In this document: in pieces, positions 1 to 8,238 of the stretch
How positions within the stretch are numbered: position 1 is the first letter of the stretch
Layout of the letters: each line of letters opens with the position of its first letter
Origin: Treponema sp.
Lineage (GTDB): Bacteria; Spirochaetota; Spirochaetia; Treponematales; Treponemataceae
Assembly: GCA_017525605.1 (NCBI GenBank)
Contig: JAFXSM010000051.1
Coordinates: 1 to 53,283 of the forward strand
Direction: 5' to 3'
Length of the DNA stretch: 53,283 bases
Made by a program: the position numbers and the translations under genes
The notes under the pieces: model-generated
Told to the model about the DNA's origin: nothing
Database searches by the model: none
The model's input: only the letters and a program-made list of their open reading frames with translations

Positions 1-478
1 AGATTTTTTTCAGGCTTTCGTTCAGCTCCTCGTTCATGTATCTGTTCGTGAAAAGCGACTTGAGAACTGCCGCGCATTCAGCCGTAATCTCGCTTTTGGA
101 AACGTCAACGCGGATGAATTTCTCGGATTCCTTCTGCCACTCGCCGCACCATTTCGCGATTCGTTCTGATTCTTCTTCGGTCGGAGTTGCGAACATTCCG
201 AGCCCCACTATTCCGTAGACGACTGACGCGCTCACGTTGCCCTGCAAAAGATATAGCCGGTAGTCGCTTCCGCGAGAATTTTCGAATCCGCTTACCATCG
301 ATTCATAAAATTCTTCGATTGTTGCTTTCGCTGCTTTTCCTGAATCTGCGCCGTTTTTATTTTCTTCATTCAGTTCATTCAGTTTTGAATCCGCGTTCAA
401 AGAATTGCTTTGCGCATTTTTATCGCCGGAAATGATTTCGTCACCGCCGAGAACGATTCCGCCAATATCGTCTTCCAT
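1..478 (-). CDS. Hypothetical protein, C-terminus cut by window edge
   Basis: An open frame begins at the ATG complementary to 476-478 and runs without a stop to the window edge, giving at least 159 residues. The protein starts MEDDIGGIVLGGDE. A charged, Asn/Glu-rich stretch (about residues 15-50) is followed by a more ordered part with a Gly-rich hydrophobic segment (YGIVGLGMFATP) and a Trp-containing helix-like region. I do not recognise a family. A G-rich purine tract (complement of about 485-500) lies before the ATG. The gene is 51 bases downstream of the TSCPD gene on the same strand and is probably cotranscribed with it. The frames on the opposite strand here look like shadows. Confidence 0.6.
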   Translation of the reverse strand, partial: MEDDIGGIVLGGDEIISGDKNAQSNSLNADSKLNELNEENKNGADSGKAAKATIEEFYESMVSGFENSRGSDYRLYLLQGNVSASVVYGIVGLGMFATPTEEESERIAKWCGEWQKESEKFIRVDVSKSEITAECAAVLKSLFTNRYMNEELNESLKKI

Positions 479-529
479 AAAAATACCCCCCCTTGTCTCC
501 TTTGTATTTTTCCGGAAAATTTTTGGAAT

Positions 530-772
530 TCAGTTCATGACGGCTTTTGCAAGCTGGTCTGCGCATGAGGTGTTTTTGCTTCCGCATAAATTTCCGAGAA
601 GCTTTTCTGAAATCTCCTCCGCCTTCATTCCCTCGCAAAGTTTTGCAATCGCCTTGAGGTTTCCGTTGCATCCGCCCTCAAATGAAATGTTGTGAATCCT
701 GTTTTCGCTGTCGCGCTCGAAGTGTATGACTTTCGCGCAAGTCCCTGTAGTGTTGTAAGAAATTTTTTCCAT
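530..772 (-). CDS. TSCPD-domain protein (TIGR03905-like)
   Basis: This 80-residue protein starts MEKISYNTTGTCAKVI. It has a central FEGGCNGNLKAI segment and ends near TSCADQLAKAV, which matches the small stand-alone TSCPD proteins (TIGR03905-like). TSCPD is a cysteine-containing domain also found at the C-terminus of some ribonucleotide reductases. Its biochemical role as a single-domain protein is not established, so no reaction is assigned. Several cysteines (CNG, LCEG, LCGSK, TSC) could bind a metal, which is inference. An in-frame extension to about 907 exists, but it would run through a terminator hairpin and has no family similarity, so I start at 772. No Shine-Dalgarno is visible, and a TATAAT lies 7 bases before the ATG. 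See the leader features upstream. Confidence 0.85.
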   Translation of the reverse strand: MEKISYNTTGTCAKVIHFERDSENRIHNISFEGGCNGNLKAIAKLCEGMKAEEISEKLLGNLCGSKNTSCADQLAKAVMN

Positions 773-779
773 AAAGGAA

Positions 780-785
780 ATTATA
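780..785 (-). promoter_or_regulatory. -10 hexamer abutting TSCPD ATG (leaderless candidate)
   Basis: TATAAT on the minus strand is separated from the ATG at 772 by only 7 bases, so transcription would begin at or next to the start codon. There is no convincing -35 at 17-18 bases. The gene may also be read from the stronger promoter at 867-895. Confidence 0.4.
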
Positions 786-796
786 CTTATCCCCAT

Positions 797-823
797 AAAA
801 AAAGGCGACTTGTTACAGCCGCC
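797..823 (-). terminator. Intrinsic terminator in leader of TSCPD gene
   Basis: Minus-strand stem GGCGGCT/AGTCGCC (7 pairs, one G-U) with loop GTAACA is followed by seven T. It sits between the promoter at 867-895 and the TSCPD start at 772, so it would stop transcription before the gene unless it is prevented from forming. Confidence 0.6.
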
Positions 824-860
824 ATTTACATTCTCCAGTTGAGGGACGGAGCTTTCCCAT
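797..860 (-). promoter_or_regulatory. Structured 5' leader or small RNA, candidate attenuator/riboswitch
   Basis: From a predicted start near 860 the minus-strand RNA can form GGGA(855-858)/TCCC(843-846). The loop contains CTCC (848-851), which can pair with GGAG (833-836) outside the stem, an H-type pseudoknot arrangement. The terminator at 797-823 follows. Compact pseudoknot plus terminator is the arrangement of small transcriptional riboswitches, but I do not recognise a known class. It could equally be an independent RNA of about 65 nt. Confidence 0.4.
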
Positions 861-866
861 AACTCA

Positions 867-895
867 AATATACTATGATTGCCGTTTGTCGTCAA
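867..895 (-). promoter_or_regulatory. Sigma-70-type promoter for TSCPD leader
   Basis: Minus-strand TTGACG (890-895), 17-base spacer and TATATT (867-872) form a near-consensus promoter. Predicted transcription starts near 860. Confidence 0.65.
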
Positions 896-955
896 GAAAT
901 ATACCAAAAAATATCAAACTGAGTGTAAAATATGCATTTGGGGAAACGAACGAAT

Positions 956-1315
956 ATGAAATTTCACAGAATCATCATCACAATTCTGGTGGCGGTTGTG
1001 TTCGACTCGTGTGCGACGACAATGCAAGAGCCGTGCGAGTCTGAGATTTTCGCCGTTAAAGGCAGTTGTTTTGGCTGTGATGAATTCATCAAGGTGCAGT
1101 TTTTCGACAAAGACACGAAAAAGTCGCTGTCGAGCAGATATTTTTCGATTTTGCTCGTCAGCGACGATGAGAAAATTGTCTCGACAATCTTCGGAAAGTC
1201 TGACGAAAACGGTTGGGTGTATATAAAAAACATTCCTGCGAAAAAATATTTGATTTTCTTTTATGACGACGAAGAAAGTTTCCGCAAGGACATAATCACG
1301 GAGAACAAAAATTAG
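956..1315 (+). CDS. Small lipoprotein, hypothetical
   Basis: The protein has 119 residues. It begins MKFHRIIITILVAVVFDSCA, a short basic and hydrophobic signal with a lipobox-like VFDSC, so it is probably a diacylated lipoprotein at the outer face of the inner membrane or the outer membrane. The mature part (KVQFFDKDTKKSLSSR, then DENGWVYIKNIPAKKYLI) resembles a small beta-sandwich, of the kind seen in carboxypeptidase-regulatory/TonB-plug-like folds, but I cannot assign a family. I chose the second ATG because it directly precedes the basic n-region; a GGGGAAA tract lies 8-14 bases upstream. It heads a run of plus-strand genes encoding exported proteins. Confidence 0.65.
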   Translation: MKFHRIIITILVAVVFDSCATTMQEPCESEIFAVKGSCFGCDEFIKVQFFDKDTKKSLSSRYFSILLVSDDEKIVSTIFGKSDENGWVYIKNIPAKKYLIFFYDDEESFRKDIITENKN

Positions 1316-1359
1316 AACTTCAATAAAAGATTCCACACAAGTAAAATGGAGAACAAAAA

Positions 1360-2004
1360 ATGAAAAAGAAATGTATTTTTATCGCATTGTTTTTGCAAAC
1401 CACGCTGTGCGTATTTGCTGGCGGCGGGAATGTCAAAAAGTCGGGCGGGAGCAAAACTGCTATCGAACAGGGGCTGTCGCTCATTTCGCTTATGAAGGAA
1501 AAAGCGGAGAACGAAAGCTACATCTCGATGATTATGGGCGCGAATGGCGATATGGTTGCGAAAGTCCGCGAAATCTCAAAGGGCGAGGCTTCAACGCCTT
1601 TGGAAGTCTACAAAATCGGTGGGGATTTTTCGGAGTTTATGCAGCAAATCGTCGGTATGGCGATGAAAGGCGACTATTCCGATTCCCTCAAGGACGACAT
1701 CAACAAATCTCTACTTTCTGGTTTCTCTTCGATGTGGAGCGCGAAAACAAACGGTCCGACAGGACTTGCGGCGATGTCGATTCTGCAAACACAGACTGCA
1801 TTTGATTCGGACGAAATAAAAGAAGACTGCATTTACGTCTATGTTTTCCGAGATTCCTATCCCGTGGCTGTGAGTTTCTTGCGCGGCGAGGGAAAAGCCG
1901 TGAGGGCTAGCGCGGGCTATGTTCTGGACGAGGATTTTCCGATGAGCCTTAGCAATATTCTTTCGGAAATGGATATTGGCATAAAGATTGAGCGCATAAA
2001 TTGA
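1360..2004 (+). CDS. Secreted hypothetical protein
   Basis: The protein has 214 residues. A signal peptide (MKKKCIFIALFLQTTLCVFAG) predicts export, with cleavage around residue 20. The mature protein contains a helical segment (IEQGLSLISLMKEKAENESY), a Met-rich region (FMQQIVGMAMKGDYS) and a C-terminal alpha/beta-looking part (CIYVYVFRDSYPVAVSFLRG). No family was recognised. The start is supported by GGAG nine bases upstream. It lies 44 bases after the preceding lipoprotein gene and 21 before the phosphoesterase gene, so these probably form one operon. Confidence 0.65.
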   Translation: MKKKCIFIALFLQTTLCVFAGGGNVKKSGGSKTAIEQGLSLISLMKEKAENESYISMIMGANGDMVAKVREISKGEASTPLEVYKIGGDFSEFMQQIVGMAMKGDYSDSLKDDINKSLLSGFSSMWSAKTNGPTGLAAMSILQTQTAFDSDEIKEDCIYVYVFRDSYPVAVSFLRGEGKAVRASAGYVLDEDFPMSLSNILSEMDIGIKIERIN

Positions 2005-2025
2005 AGAAATTTTATAGGCAGCAAA

Positions 2026-2532
2026 ATGAGCGATATCGAAAAAAAATCGGACATATTTTTCATTGCGGACACGCATTTTGGAGACGAAAGAATCTTGCGC
2101 TACGAAAACCGTCCGTTCGCGAGCGTGGAAGAGATGGACGCGCAAATCGTGAGGAACTGGAACGAGCGTGTGAAAGATGACGACACCGTTTATCTACTCG
2201 GCGATGTGGGAAACGAATCGTTCATCAAAAACTTAAGCGGCAGAAAGTTCCTTGTGAAAGGCAACCACGACACTCAAAGCAACGAGCATTACAGGCGCGT
2301 AGGATTCCTTGAGGTTTACGACATGCCCGTGATTTTTGAAGGCTTTTGGATTTTGTCGCACGAGCCGCTTTACGTTTGCAAGAATATGCCCTACGCGAAC
2401 ATCTTCGGACACGTCCATGCGAATCCGATTTACAAAGATTTCAGCGAGCAGAGCTTTTGCGCGAGCGTGGAGCGAATTGGCTACGTGCCGGTCAGCTTCG
2501 TGGAGATTAAGCGGAAAATCGCGGGGAAATGA
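2026..2532 (+). CDS. Calcineurin-like metallophosphoesterase
   Basis: This 168-residue protein is a compact metallophosphoesterase that should hydrolyse phosphoesters with a di-metal centre. The metal-ligand motifs appear in order: DTHFGD near residue 16, GDVGN near 60, GNHD near 83, a single His in LSHEP, and GHVHANP near 130. The set is complete, so an active enzyme is expected. Length fits the small YfcE/MPE subgroup; the substrate cannot be read from sequence. There is no signal peptide, so it is cytoplasmic, unlike its neighbours. The spacing to the next gene (6 bases) suggests cotranscription. Confidence 0.88.
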   Translation: MSDIEKKSDIFFIADTHFGDERILRYENRPFASVEEMDAQIVRNWNERVKDDDTVYLLGDVGNESFIKNLSGRKFLVKGNHDTQSNEHYRRVGFLEVYDMPVIFEGFWILSHEPLYVCKNMPYANIFGHVHANPIYKDFSEQSFCASVERIGYVPVSFVEIKRKIAGK

Positions 2533-2538
2533 GGGAAA

Positions 2539-3735
2539 ATGAAAATGAACCACAAACATCTTCTGACCATAACATTGCTATTGATCTCACCGTATATTTT
2601 TCCGCAGGGGGCAGAAGAAATGACAGTTTCTGACGAAAAAATGACTGACATTCCATATATAAAACTTTCTGCAGAGCTCTTTGAAAAATGCCTTCCGTGG
2701 CGGGACGGGAAATACATAACCATAGACCACAAAGGTCGGTTTGCAACCGTTGAATGGAAAAAAATCTTTGGCAAGGATATACTGACCACAAAGCCCATCT
2801 GTAACTTTCCGAAACAAGACAGCACACCAGGGTATTTTTCAGCTTCCCCCGAAACCGGCTGGGTATGGACTTGGGACAGAATGAAGCTGCTCTGCTATAA
2901 TGCAGATACAAAACTTCGCAGTGACTTTATCCCAGTCATGTCATGGAAGGGATTTATCAGTTACATAACTCCTTTTTCAAAAGATGAATTGCTTCTCTCG
3001 TTCCTTTGGGTGAATTTGGGAGAGACGGACTGTATCGTTTATTTTCCGTATAATCAAAGAACTCAAATCCTAGATACTTCACATGACAAAGAAAGAAGCG
3101 AGGTTCATCTTTGGAAGCAGCTCAAACCGTTTGGAAATGAATTCCTGGCATTTGAATATTATGAAAAAATGTATGATTCAAAATTCTTTTTCTATAATAA
3201 AGGTACTGGGGAAAAAATAGAAAATGATTTGACAAAAACAATGACAGGTCTTTTGGCGAGAACTTCTGAAGATGATATCTATGTAGATATGAACAAAAAA
3301 ATGATATTGTCGCAATCTAAACAGCCATATCCGCTCGTCATAACATGGGATGATGATTATTCTGATGTAAAAGTCTATACGGCAGAACATGTTTTTCCAG
3401 ACGGAAAAAGGATGGCGGCATTTACAGCTTCTCCCGACTGCCGGTGGATATGTGTTTTTCTTTCAGGCTATAGGGGACTTAAAGGAGAATTTTTAAATAA
3501 AGTTGGATTTGTTCAAATATCTGACAAATATCCCGGCATGTTCAGTCCCATGGTTTTTATGAGCGATGATTACACAGAATGGCAGCGATGGACCTTTGAT
3601 CATTTCATAGAACACCCCGAATACGGCACCTGCTTTCTTGCTACATACGACAACGGCAAGACAGAAGAAACTCGTCTTTACAAGATGAGCGACGTGCAGA
3701 AAGAGATAGACCGAATCCTTACTCTTCCTCGATAA
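2539..3735 (+). CDS. Secreted hypothetical protein, beta-propeller-like
   Basis: The protein has 398 residues, with a signal peptide in the first 25 (HKHLLTITLLLISPYIFPQG). The mature chain is rich in Trp/Tyr and short blade-like phrases (GYFSASPETGWVWTWDRMKL, FTASPDCRWICVFLSGYRG), which suggests a beta-propeller or WD-like exported protein; this is inference. No family was recognised. A second ATG two codons on (2545) has better spacing from the GAGGG upstream and may be the true start. Codon use is more AT-rich than its neighbours, consistent with a different origin. Its 3' end overlaps the convergent AAA-ATPase gene by 17 bases. Confidence 0.6.
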   Translation: MKMNHKHLLTITLLLISPYIFPQGAEEMTVSDEKMTDIPYIKLSAELFEKCLPWRDGKYITIDHKGRFATVEWKKIFGKDILTTKPICNFPKQDSTPGYFSASPETGWVWTWDRMKLLCYNADTKLRSDFIPVMSWKGFISYITPFSKDELLLSFLWVNLGETDCIVYFPYNQRTQILDTSHDKERSEVHLWKQLKPFGNEFLAFEYYEKMYDSKFFFYNKGTGEKIENDLTKTMTGLLARTSEDDIYVDMNKKMILSQSKQPYPLVITWDDDYSDVKVYTAEHVFPDGKRMAAFTASPDCRWICVFLSGYRGLKGEFLNKVGFVQISDKYPGMFSPMVFMSDDYTEWQRWTFDHFIEHPEYGTCFLATYDNGKTEETRLYKMSDVQKEIDRILTLPR

Positions 3736-5290
3736 TCCAGTCGTCGAGCTGCTCCTTTTCGCTAGAATAATTCACGGCGACCTTCACGATTTTGCGGCCG
3801 TCGCTCTTGTAAGCAATAGAGTAATCCTTGCCGTTGATTTGCTCCATCGCTTCTTTTGCGGTTTTGTCGATTTTGAACTCAAAGATGTAAATCGCGTTCT
3901 TTTCCCAGACAACCGCGTCGCTTCTGCCCTTTCCATTCTGCACTTCGCAAAGTACGAACTCGCCCATGAGCTTGAAGATAAGCCAGACAAATGCCTGACA
4001 GTCCAGCTCGTAGCATTTCTGCTTTGTCTTTTTTGGAGCGGAGGCAAAAATGTTGTTGATTCGCTCCATGAACTCGTTGACCTTGCCGGCTCGGAGTTCT
4101 TTCAGAAAGTTCACGATTTCGATTTTCTTGTCGTCGTTCGGAAAGCCAGCATACAAAGGCAAAAGCCGCTTGTACAGCCCGAATTTTACTTCCGCGTTCG
4201 GAATCGCAATCGTATAGCTGCCGAATTCTTTCTCATAATTTTTGATTGTGAGATAGCCGGTCTGGTAAAGCATAGGGACAGGCTCACTTGAGTTCAGGCG
4301 GTATTCTTCTAGTGAGCGGGAATCTACGTCGATTCCGTTTTCCAGAGATTCGTAATCAAACTGGACATCGAGCATCATCTTAGTGAGGAAAGTCGGAGTT
4401 CCTGTAGAGAACCAGTAGCTGCCGAAATTAGAGTCCACAAAAGCGTTCAATAAACTGAAAGGATTATAAATGTCTGTTTTAGTGTCCTTTGAAAAATGGT
4501 AGCCGTCATAATTTTTCTTTAGCTCGTCAATGCACTCATCTTTTGAAATTTCGTTTTTCTCTGCCATAAGCCCGATTTCCGGCACAAAGTCTTTCTCAAG
4601 TTCTTCCTGCGAAATTCCGCAGATTGCAGAGAAATCTTCTGAAAGCGAAATGTCGCGGAGATTGTTCAAATCGGAGAAAATGCTCACTTTGTCAAAGCGG
4701 GTAACGCCAGTGATAAAAGCAAACTGGATGTGAGCGTCCTCGCCTTTGATAACGCCGTAGAAGGATTTTAGGATTTTGCGGAAAGTGTCTATAAGCTCCT
4801 CGTTTCCGATTGCGTTCAAAAGCGGCTTGTCGTACTCGTCAACCAGAATGACCGCCTGCAAGCCTGTCTGCTCGTGGGCTTGCTGAAGCAAACTGCTGAA
4901 TCGGTCGGCAGGGCTTGTTGCGTTAGGATTCCTGACGCCGTAGATTTTTTCGTACTGGTCAAGTTTTATGCCGAGAGATTTTCTGAAATTTTCTTCGTCC
5001 GTAAAATCTCCCACGTTAAAATCAAAATAAAAAACCGGATATTTCTTCCATTCAGTTTCAGTCTCAGAAAGCGAAAGCCCTTCGAACAAATCCTTGCGCC
5101 CTTCAAAATAGCTTTTGAGCGTGGAAAGAAAAAGTGACTTTCCGAATCTGCGCGGTCGGCTCAGAAAATACGGGCACTTGTATCGTACAAGCTTTTCGAC
5201 AAACTGAGTTTTGTCAACATAAACATAATTTCCAACGCGGATTTTCTCAAATGTCTGAATGCCAATCGGTAGGTTTCGTCTTTCGCTCAT
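3719..5290 (-). CDS. AAA-ATPase-like / PD-(D/E)XK nuclease family protein
   Basis: This 523-residue protein has the usual size and order of the PF09820 (AAA-ATPase_like) plus PF08011 (PDDEXK_9) family. The N-terminus LPIGIQTFEKIR...YVDKT is the family signature. A P-loop variant (RPRRFGKSLFLS) lies near residue 45 and a Walker B (VILVDEYDKPLL) near 150. The C-terminus has a nuclease-like core with DAVV and IFEFKID near 475. These genes are abundant and mobile-looking in anaerobic host-associated bacteria, and their function is not established. A second copy starts at 52708. TATAAT ends 6 bases before the ATG and no Shine-Dalgarno is seen, so the mRNA may be leaderless. Confidence 0.9.
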   Translation of the reverse strand: MSERRNLPIGIQTFEKIRVGNYVYVDKTQFVEKLVRYKCPYFLSRPRRFGKSLFLSTLKSYFEGRKDLFEGLSLSETETEWKKYPVFYFDFNVGDFTDEENFRKSLGIKLDQYEKIYGVRNPNATSPADRFSSLLQQAHEQTGLQAVILVDEYDKPLLNAIGNEELIDTFRKILKSFYGVIKGEDAHIQFAFITGVTRFDKVSIFSDLNNLRDISLSEDFSAICGISQEELEKDFVPEIGLMAEKNEISKDECIDELKKNYDGYHFSKDTKTDIYNPFSLLNAFVDSNFGSYWFSTGTPTFLTKMMLDVQFDYESLENGIDVDSRSLEEYRLNSSEPVPMLYQTGYLTIKNYEKEFGSYTIAIPNAEVKFGLYKRLLPLYAGFPNDDKKIEIVNFLKELRAGKVNEFMERINNIFASAPKKTKQKCYELDCQAFVWLIFKLMGEFVLCEVQNGKGRSDAVVWEKNAIYIFEFKIDKTAKEAMEQINGKDYSIAYKSDGRKIVKVAVNYSSEKEQLDDWIIEEE

Positions 5291-5296
5291 AGCTCA

Positions 5297-5302
5297 ATTA
5301 TA
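5297..5302 (-). promoter_or_regulatory. -10 hexamer adjacent to AAA-ATPase gene start
   Basis: Minus-strand TATAAT ends 6 bases before the ATG at 5290. A weak -35 (TTCGCA) lies 17 bases upstream of it. Confidence 0.45.
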
Positions 5303-5348
5303 GCACATGTCCGCATCGGTGCGAATGCGGCTTCGATTCAGAGTATGA

Positions 5349-5354
5349 TATAAT
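5349..5354 (+). promoter_or_regulatory. Possible -10 of the YwqG gene
   Basis: TATAAT lies 30 bases before the ATG at 5385. The -35 is weak, so this is a tentative call. Confidence 0.35.
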
Positions 5355-5384
5355 CAGAATCGATTCTATTTATAGGTATAAAAA

Positions 5385-6590
5385 ATGAAAAAGATTCTCA
5401 CGATTCTCCTGATTATAGCTCTCGCGCTTTTCGCGTTTTCGATTTCGGGAAGCTCCTTGGTGATAATCGTCGGTGCGCTGGCGGTGATGACAAGTGTCAA
5501 AAATTTCAAAAAAAGTGGCGAGGAAAATAGTGAGTCCGCGGAATCGGAACGCGTGCGGAACGTGATGGACGAGTTCTGGAACACGATGGACTCTTTTGCT
5601 TCGAAGAACGAGTCAAAAACGCAAGATGACGACGGCGAATACGAAACTCGGCAGTCGGGATTTTTCACGGTCAAATACCGCAAGAAACCGAAAACTGATT
5701 CCAAACCGAATGCAGAATACAAGCCGCAGCCGAGGCAGCAATACACAGAGGAGCAGGCGAAGCGTCTTTTGCGCTACATTCACGACAGCACGGGCGAGGA
5801 CACGGTTCGCATAAAGCCGTCACTTTTCGATTCTTCCCTTCCGTTCGAAAAACGCGTCTGCGCTTCAAAGTTCGGCGGGCTTCCGTATTGGACGCGCGGC
5901 GAGGAATATCCGAAAAGCGAGGACGGCGCGAACCTTTATCTTCTGGCGCAAATCAACTTTGCCGAAGTTCCGAACATTGCCGATTTCCCTGTGCGCGGTC
6001 TTTTGCAGATTTTCGTGAACGCGGACGAGCCGTATGGCTGCTCTTTCGACGCATCTCAAAAAGATTGGCGCATCGTGTGGCGTGAAGTCTTTTCTACGAG
6101 CCTTGCCATGAGCGAGTCTGAACTTTGCGATATGGGCGTGAAGTGCGCTGGCGAGGAAAATGAGGAAAATCAGCTTCCGTTGAAAAATGAATACGCGCTC
6201 GTCTTTGAGAAGACAAAGACATATTGCCACCCGAACCTTTGCGAATTTGACGACAAACTCAAAAATGCGGCGGAAGTTCTGGGGTTTTTCGTCTACGACA
6301 AAAGCGCGTACGAAGTTCTGGACGAGGATTCGTTCAATGCATTTTTCGAAGACGGCGCAAAGCACCAAATCGGCGGTTATCCCGATTTCACGCAAAACGA
6401 CGTGCGGAGAGAGGGCGACATTCTGCTTTTTCAGATGGACAGCGAATTTTTCAAGGACGAAAGCGGCGAGATGTCATGGAAAAATGCGATTCTCTGGGGC
6501 GACATGGGAATCGCGAACTTCTTTATCTCCCGCTCGGATTTGAAAATGCGTGACTTTTCGAACGTTCTTTACAACTGGGACTGCTGCTGA
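5385..6590 (+). CDS. Membrane-anchored YwqG (DUF1963) family protein
   Basis: The protein has 401 residues. Residues 3-38 are two short hydrophobic stretches (ILTILLIIALALFAF, SLVIIVGALAVMTSV) that should anchor it in the membrane. A charged linker to about 120 follows, then a YwqG/DUF1963 domain with the typical SKFGGLPYW near residue 162, LLAQINF near 188 and GLLQIF near 207, and it ends HQIGGYPDF...LLFQMDSE...GIANFFI. The domain's biochemical role is unknown. In Bacillus subtilis ywqG lies beside the ywqHIJKL toxin operon, so an immunity-type role has some contextual support, but no toxin gene is visible here. The domain is paralogous to that in the BRCT fusion at 10857. Confidence 0.85.
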   Translation: MKKILTILLIIALALFAFSISGSSLVIIVGALAVMTSVKNFKKSGEENSESAESERVRNVMDEFWNTMDSFASKNESKTQDDDGEYETRQSGFFTVKYRKKPKTDSKPNAEYKPQPRQQYTEEQAKRLLRYIHDSTGEDTVRIKPSLFDSSLPFEKRVCASKFGGLPYWTRGEEYPKSEDGANLYLLAQINFAEVPNIADFPVRGLLQIFVNADEPYGCSFDASQKDWRIVWREVFSTSLAMSESELCDMGVKCAGEENEENQLPLKNEYALVFEKTKTYCHPNLCEFDDKLKNAAEVLGFFVYDKSAYEVLDEDSFNAFFEDGAKHQIGGYPDFTQNDVRREGDILLFQMDSEFFKDESGEMSWKNAILWGDMGIANFFISRSDLKMRDFSNVLYNWDCC

Positions 6591-6636
6591 AACTAAAGTA
6601 GATAAAATGAAAAATCGTGCAAAAAGGAGATAAATT

Positions 6637-8217
6637 ATGAAGAAAGTTGTATCAGTTTTGTTTGCTTTGCAAATTATGTTTTGCGCGTTCTGCCTGCCTT
6701 CGATGATGTACGTCAATTCGAAAGAGGGATTGAATGTCCGCTCCGCGCCGAGCATGAAAGCCGAGAAACGCGGTGCGCTGAAATACGGCGAGCTTGTCAA
6801 AGTCGCGGGCGAGGGCGACATGGTTACAATCGACGGGATTAGCGCGCATTGGACGAAAATCATTTTGTATTACGGGGACGATGGCGACGAATCCTCTTAT
6901 GGCTGGGTGTTCGGCGGATATTTGCAGGAGAAATTCCCGATGAGCGAAGATGATTTTATCGCGCGTCTCAAAAGGCTCAGCAAAACCGGCGACGATTTTT
7001 TTCACAACGATTTTTTCCCGAAAGACGACAGCATAAATTATATGCAGGACGGAAAATGGCAGGAATCTTTCTATGCTCATTTTACGCAGGCATTGCCGAA
7101 TTATGCCTGCAGATATTTCGATTATGAGACGCATAATGAAGTCGTTGCAATCCGCGATTGCTTCATCTACCAGGAGCCGAAAGCTGTTGAATCTTGCGGA
7201 GAGCTTCGCTTTGTCGCGGCCGGGGAGAAATTCAGCGTGGAAAAAGTTGCGGGCTGGGGAATCAAAGACGGAACGCTTTTTCCGGTTTACGAAATCGGGG
7301 GCTATGCGTACATCCGCGGAATCGACGTTACGGGCAGCGACTGCGTTTTAAAAGCAAGCGACGGAAAGGGCGGATTCCACAAGCTCGTGTATCAGCCGGT
7401 GCTGACCGGTGTTACGGAAGGAGATTTATCAAATTACGATGACAGAATGCCGCCCACGCATGAGAATCTTGAAAGCTATTTCAGCCACGAGCTGACTTAC
7501 GAGATGAAATTCTTGAGGGGCGGATTCGGCACGAACTTTGCGTGTTACACAGACCCGTCTGGAAAGAAATACGAATTCAGCATTGACGGAAGGGCAAGCA
7601 GATTCAAGCTTCAGTATCCTCTCATCATGAAAAATCCTGTTCCGATTATCCAAAAATCATTTTTTTACGGCGGAATGGGCGGAGGCGAGTATTCCACGGA
7701 ACTTTTCGGCGTTCAAGTCCGTGAATCCGGCGTGAATCTTCATAAGCTTTGCGAATACAGCTACACGAGCGCGGATGCTGGCTTTGACGGCATGGCGTAT
7801 CATTATTTTGACGATGATGGCTTTTGCGTCTACGAGTTCCAGACCGACGAAATCGGCAAGGTTATCAAAAACGAAAGGCATTTTTATGTCAAAAACAACA
7901 GAAGGCTTTGCGAATTCAATTCTTCCTGGGCTTCCGACGAGCCGGCAGGCGAAAGCAACGCAGGCACATTCAAAAAAGGAAAATACTGCAACCCAGTCTG
8001 CCGGCTGAAACTCAGGACAAGCCCAAATTTGTACGGCGAAAAAATCAACACGATTTCGGGCGGAACTCTTCTTCAGGTGCTTGAAGTCGGCAAGGAAGCC
8101 ACGATAGACGGCTTCAAGTCGAACTGGGTAAAAGTAAAAGCCGTGAACAAAGAGCGTTTCGTCGAAGGCTACGAGTTCACACAATCAGGCTGGGTTTTCG
8201 GCGCGTATCTGAAATAG
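6637..8217 (+). CDS. Secreted protein with two bacterial SH3 domains
   Basis: The protein has 526 residues and an N-terminal signal (MKKVVSVLFALQIMFCAFC). Residues about 25-95 form a bacterial SH3 (SH3b) domain (EGLNVRSAPSM, GELVKVAGEG, GWVFGGYL). A second copy closes the protein (LKLRTSPNLYGEKI, GTLLQVLEVG, SGWVFGAYLK, about 445-526). The roughly 350 residues between are not recognised. SH3b pairs usually bind peptidoglycan or cell-wall peptides, so a periplasmic role is likely. The start has a strong AAGGAG eight bases upstream. It is 46 bases after the YwqG gene and 21 before the next exported protein gene, consistent with an operon. Confidence 0.8.
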   Translation: MKKVVSVLFALQIMFCAFCLPSMMYVNSKEGLNVRSAPSMKAEKRGALKYGELVKVAGEGDMVTIDGISAHWTKIILYYGDDGDESSYGWVFGGYLQEKFPMSEDDFIARLKRLSKTGDDFFHNDFFPKDDSINYMQDGKWQESFYAHFTQALPNYACRYFDYETHNEVVAIRDCFIYQEPKAVESCGELRFVAAGEKFSVEKVAGWGIKDGTLFPVYEIGGYAYIRGIDVTGSDCVLKASDGKGGFHKLVYQPVLTGVTEGDLSNYDDRMPPTHENLESYFSHELTYEMKFLRGGFGTNFACYTDPSGKKYEFSIDGRASRFKLQYPLIMKNPVPIIQKSFFYGGMGGGEYSTELFGVQVRESGVNLHKLCEYSYTSADAGFDGMAYHYFDDDGFCVYEFQTDEIGKVIKNERHFYVKNNRRLCEFNSSWASDEPAGESNAGTFKKGKYCNPVCRLKLRTSPNLYGEKINTISGGTLLQVLEVGKEATIDGFKSNWVKVKAVNKERFVEGYEFTQSGWVFGAYLK

Positions 8218-8238
8218 AAAAAAATAATGGAGAATTTT

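Noticed and set aside
530..907. 125-residue version of the TSCPD protein
   Set aside because: The extra 45 residues would be translated through the promoter and terminator region and show no similarity to the family.
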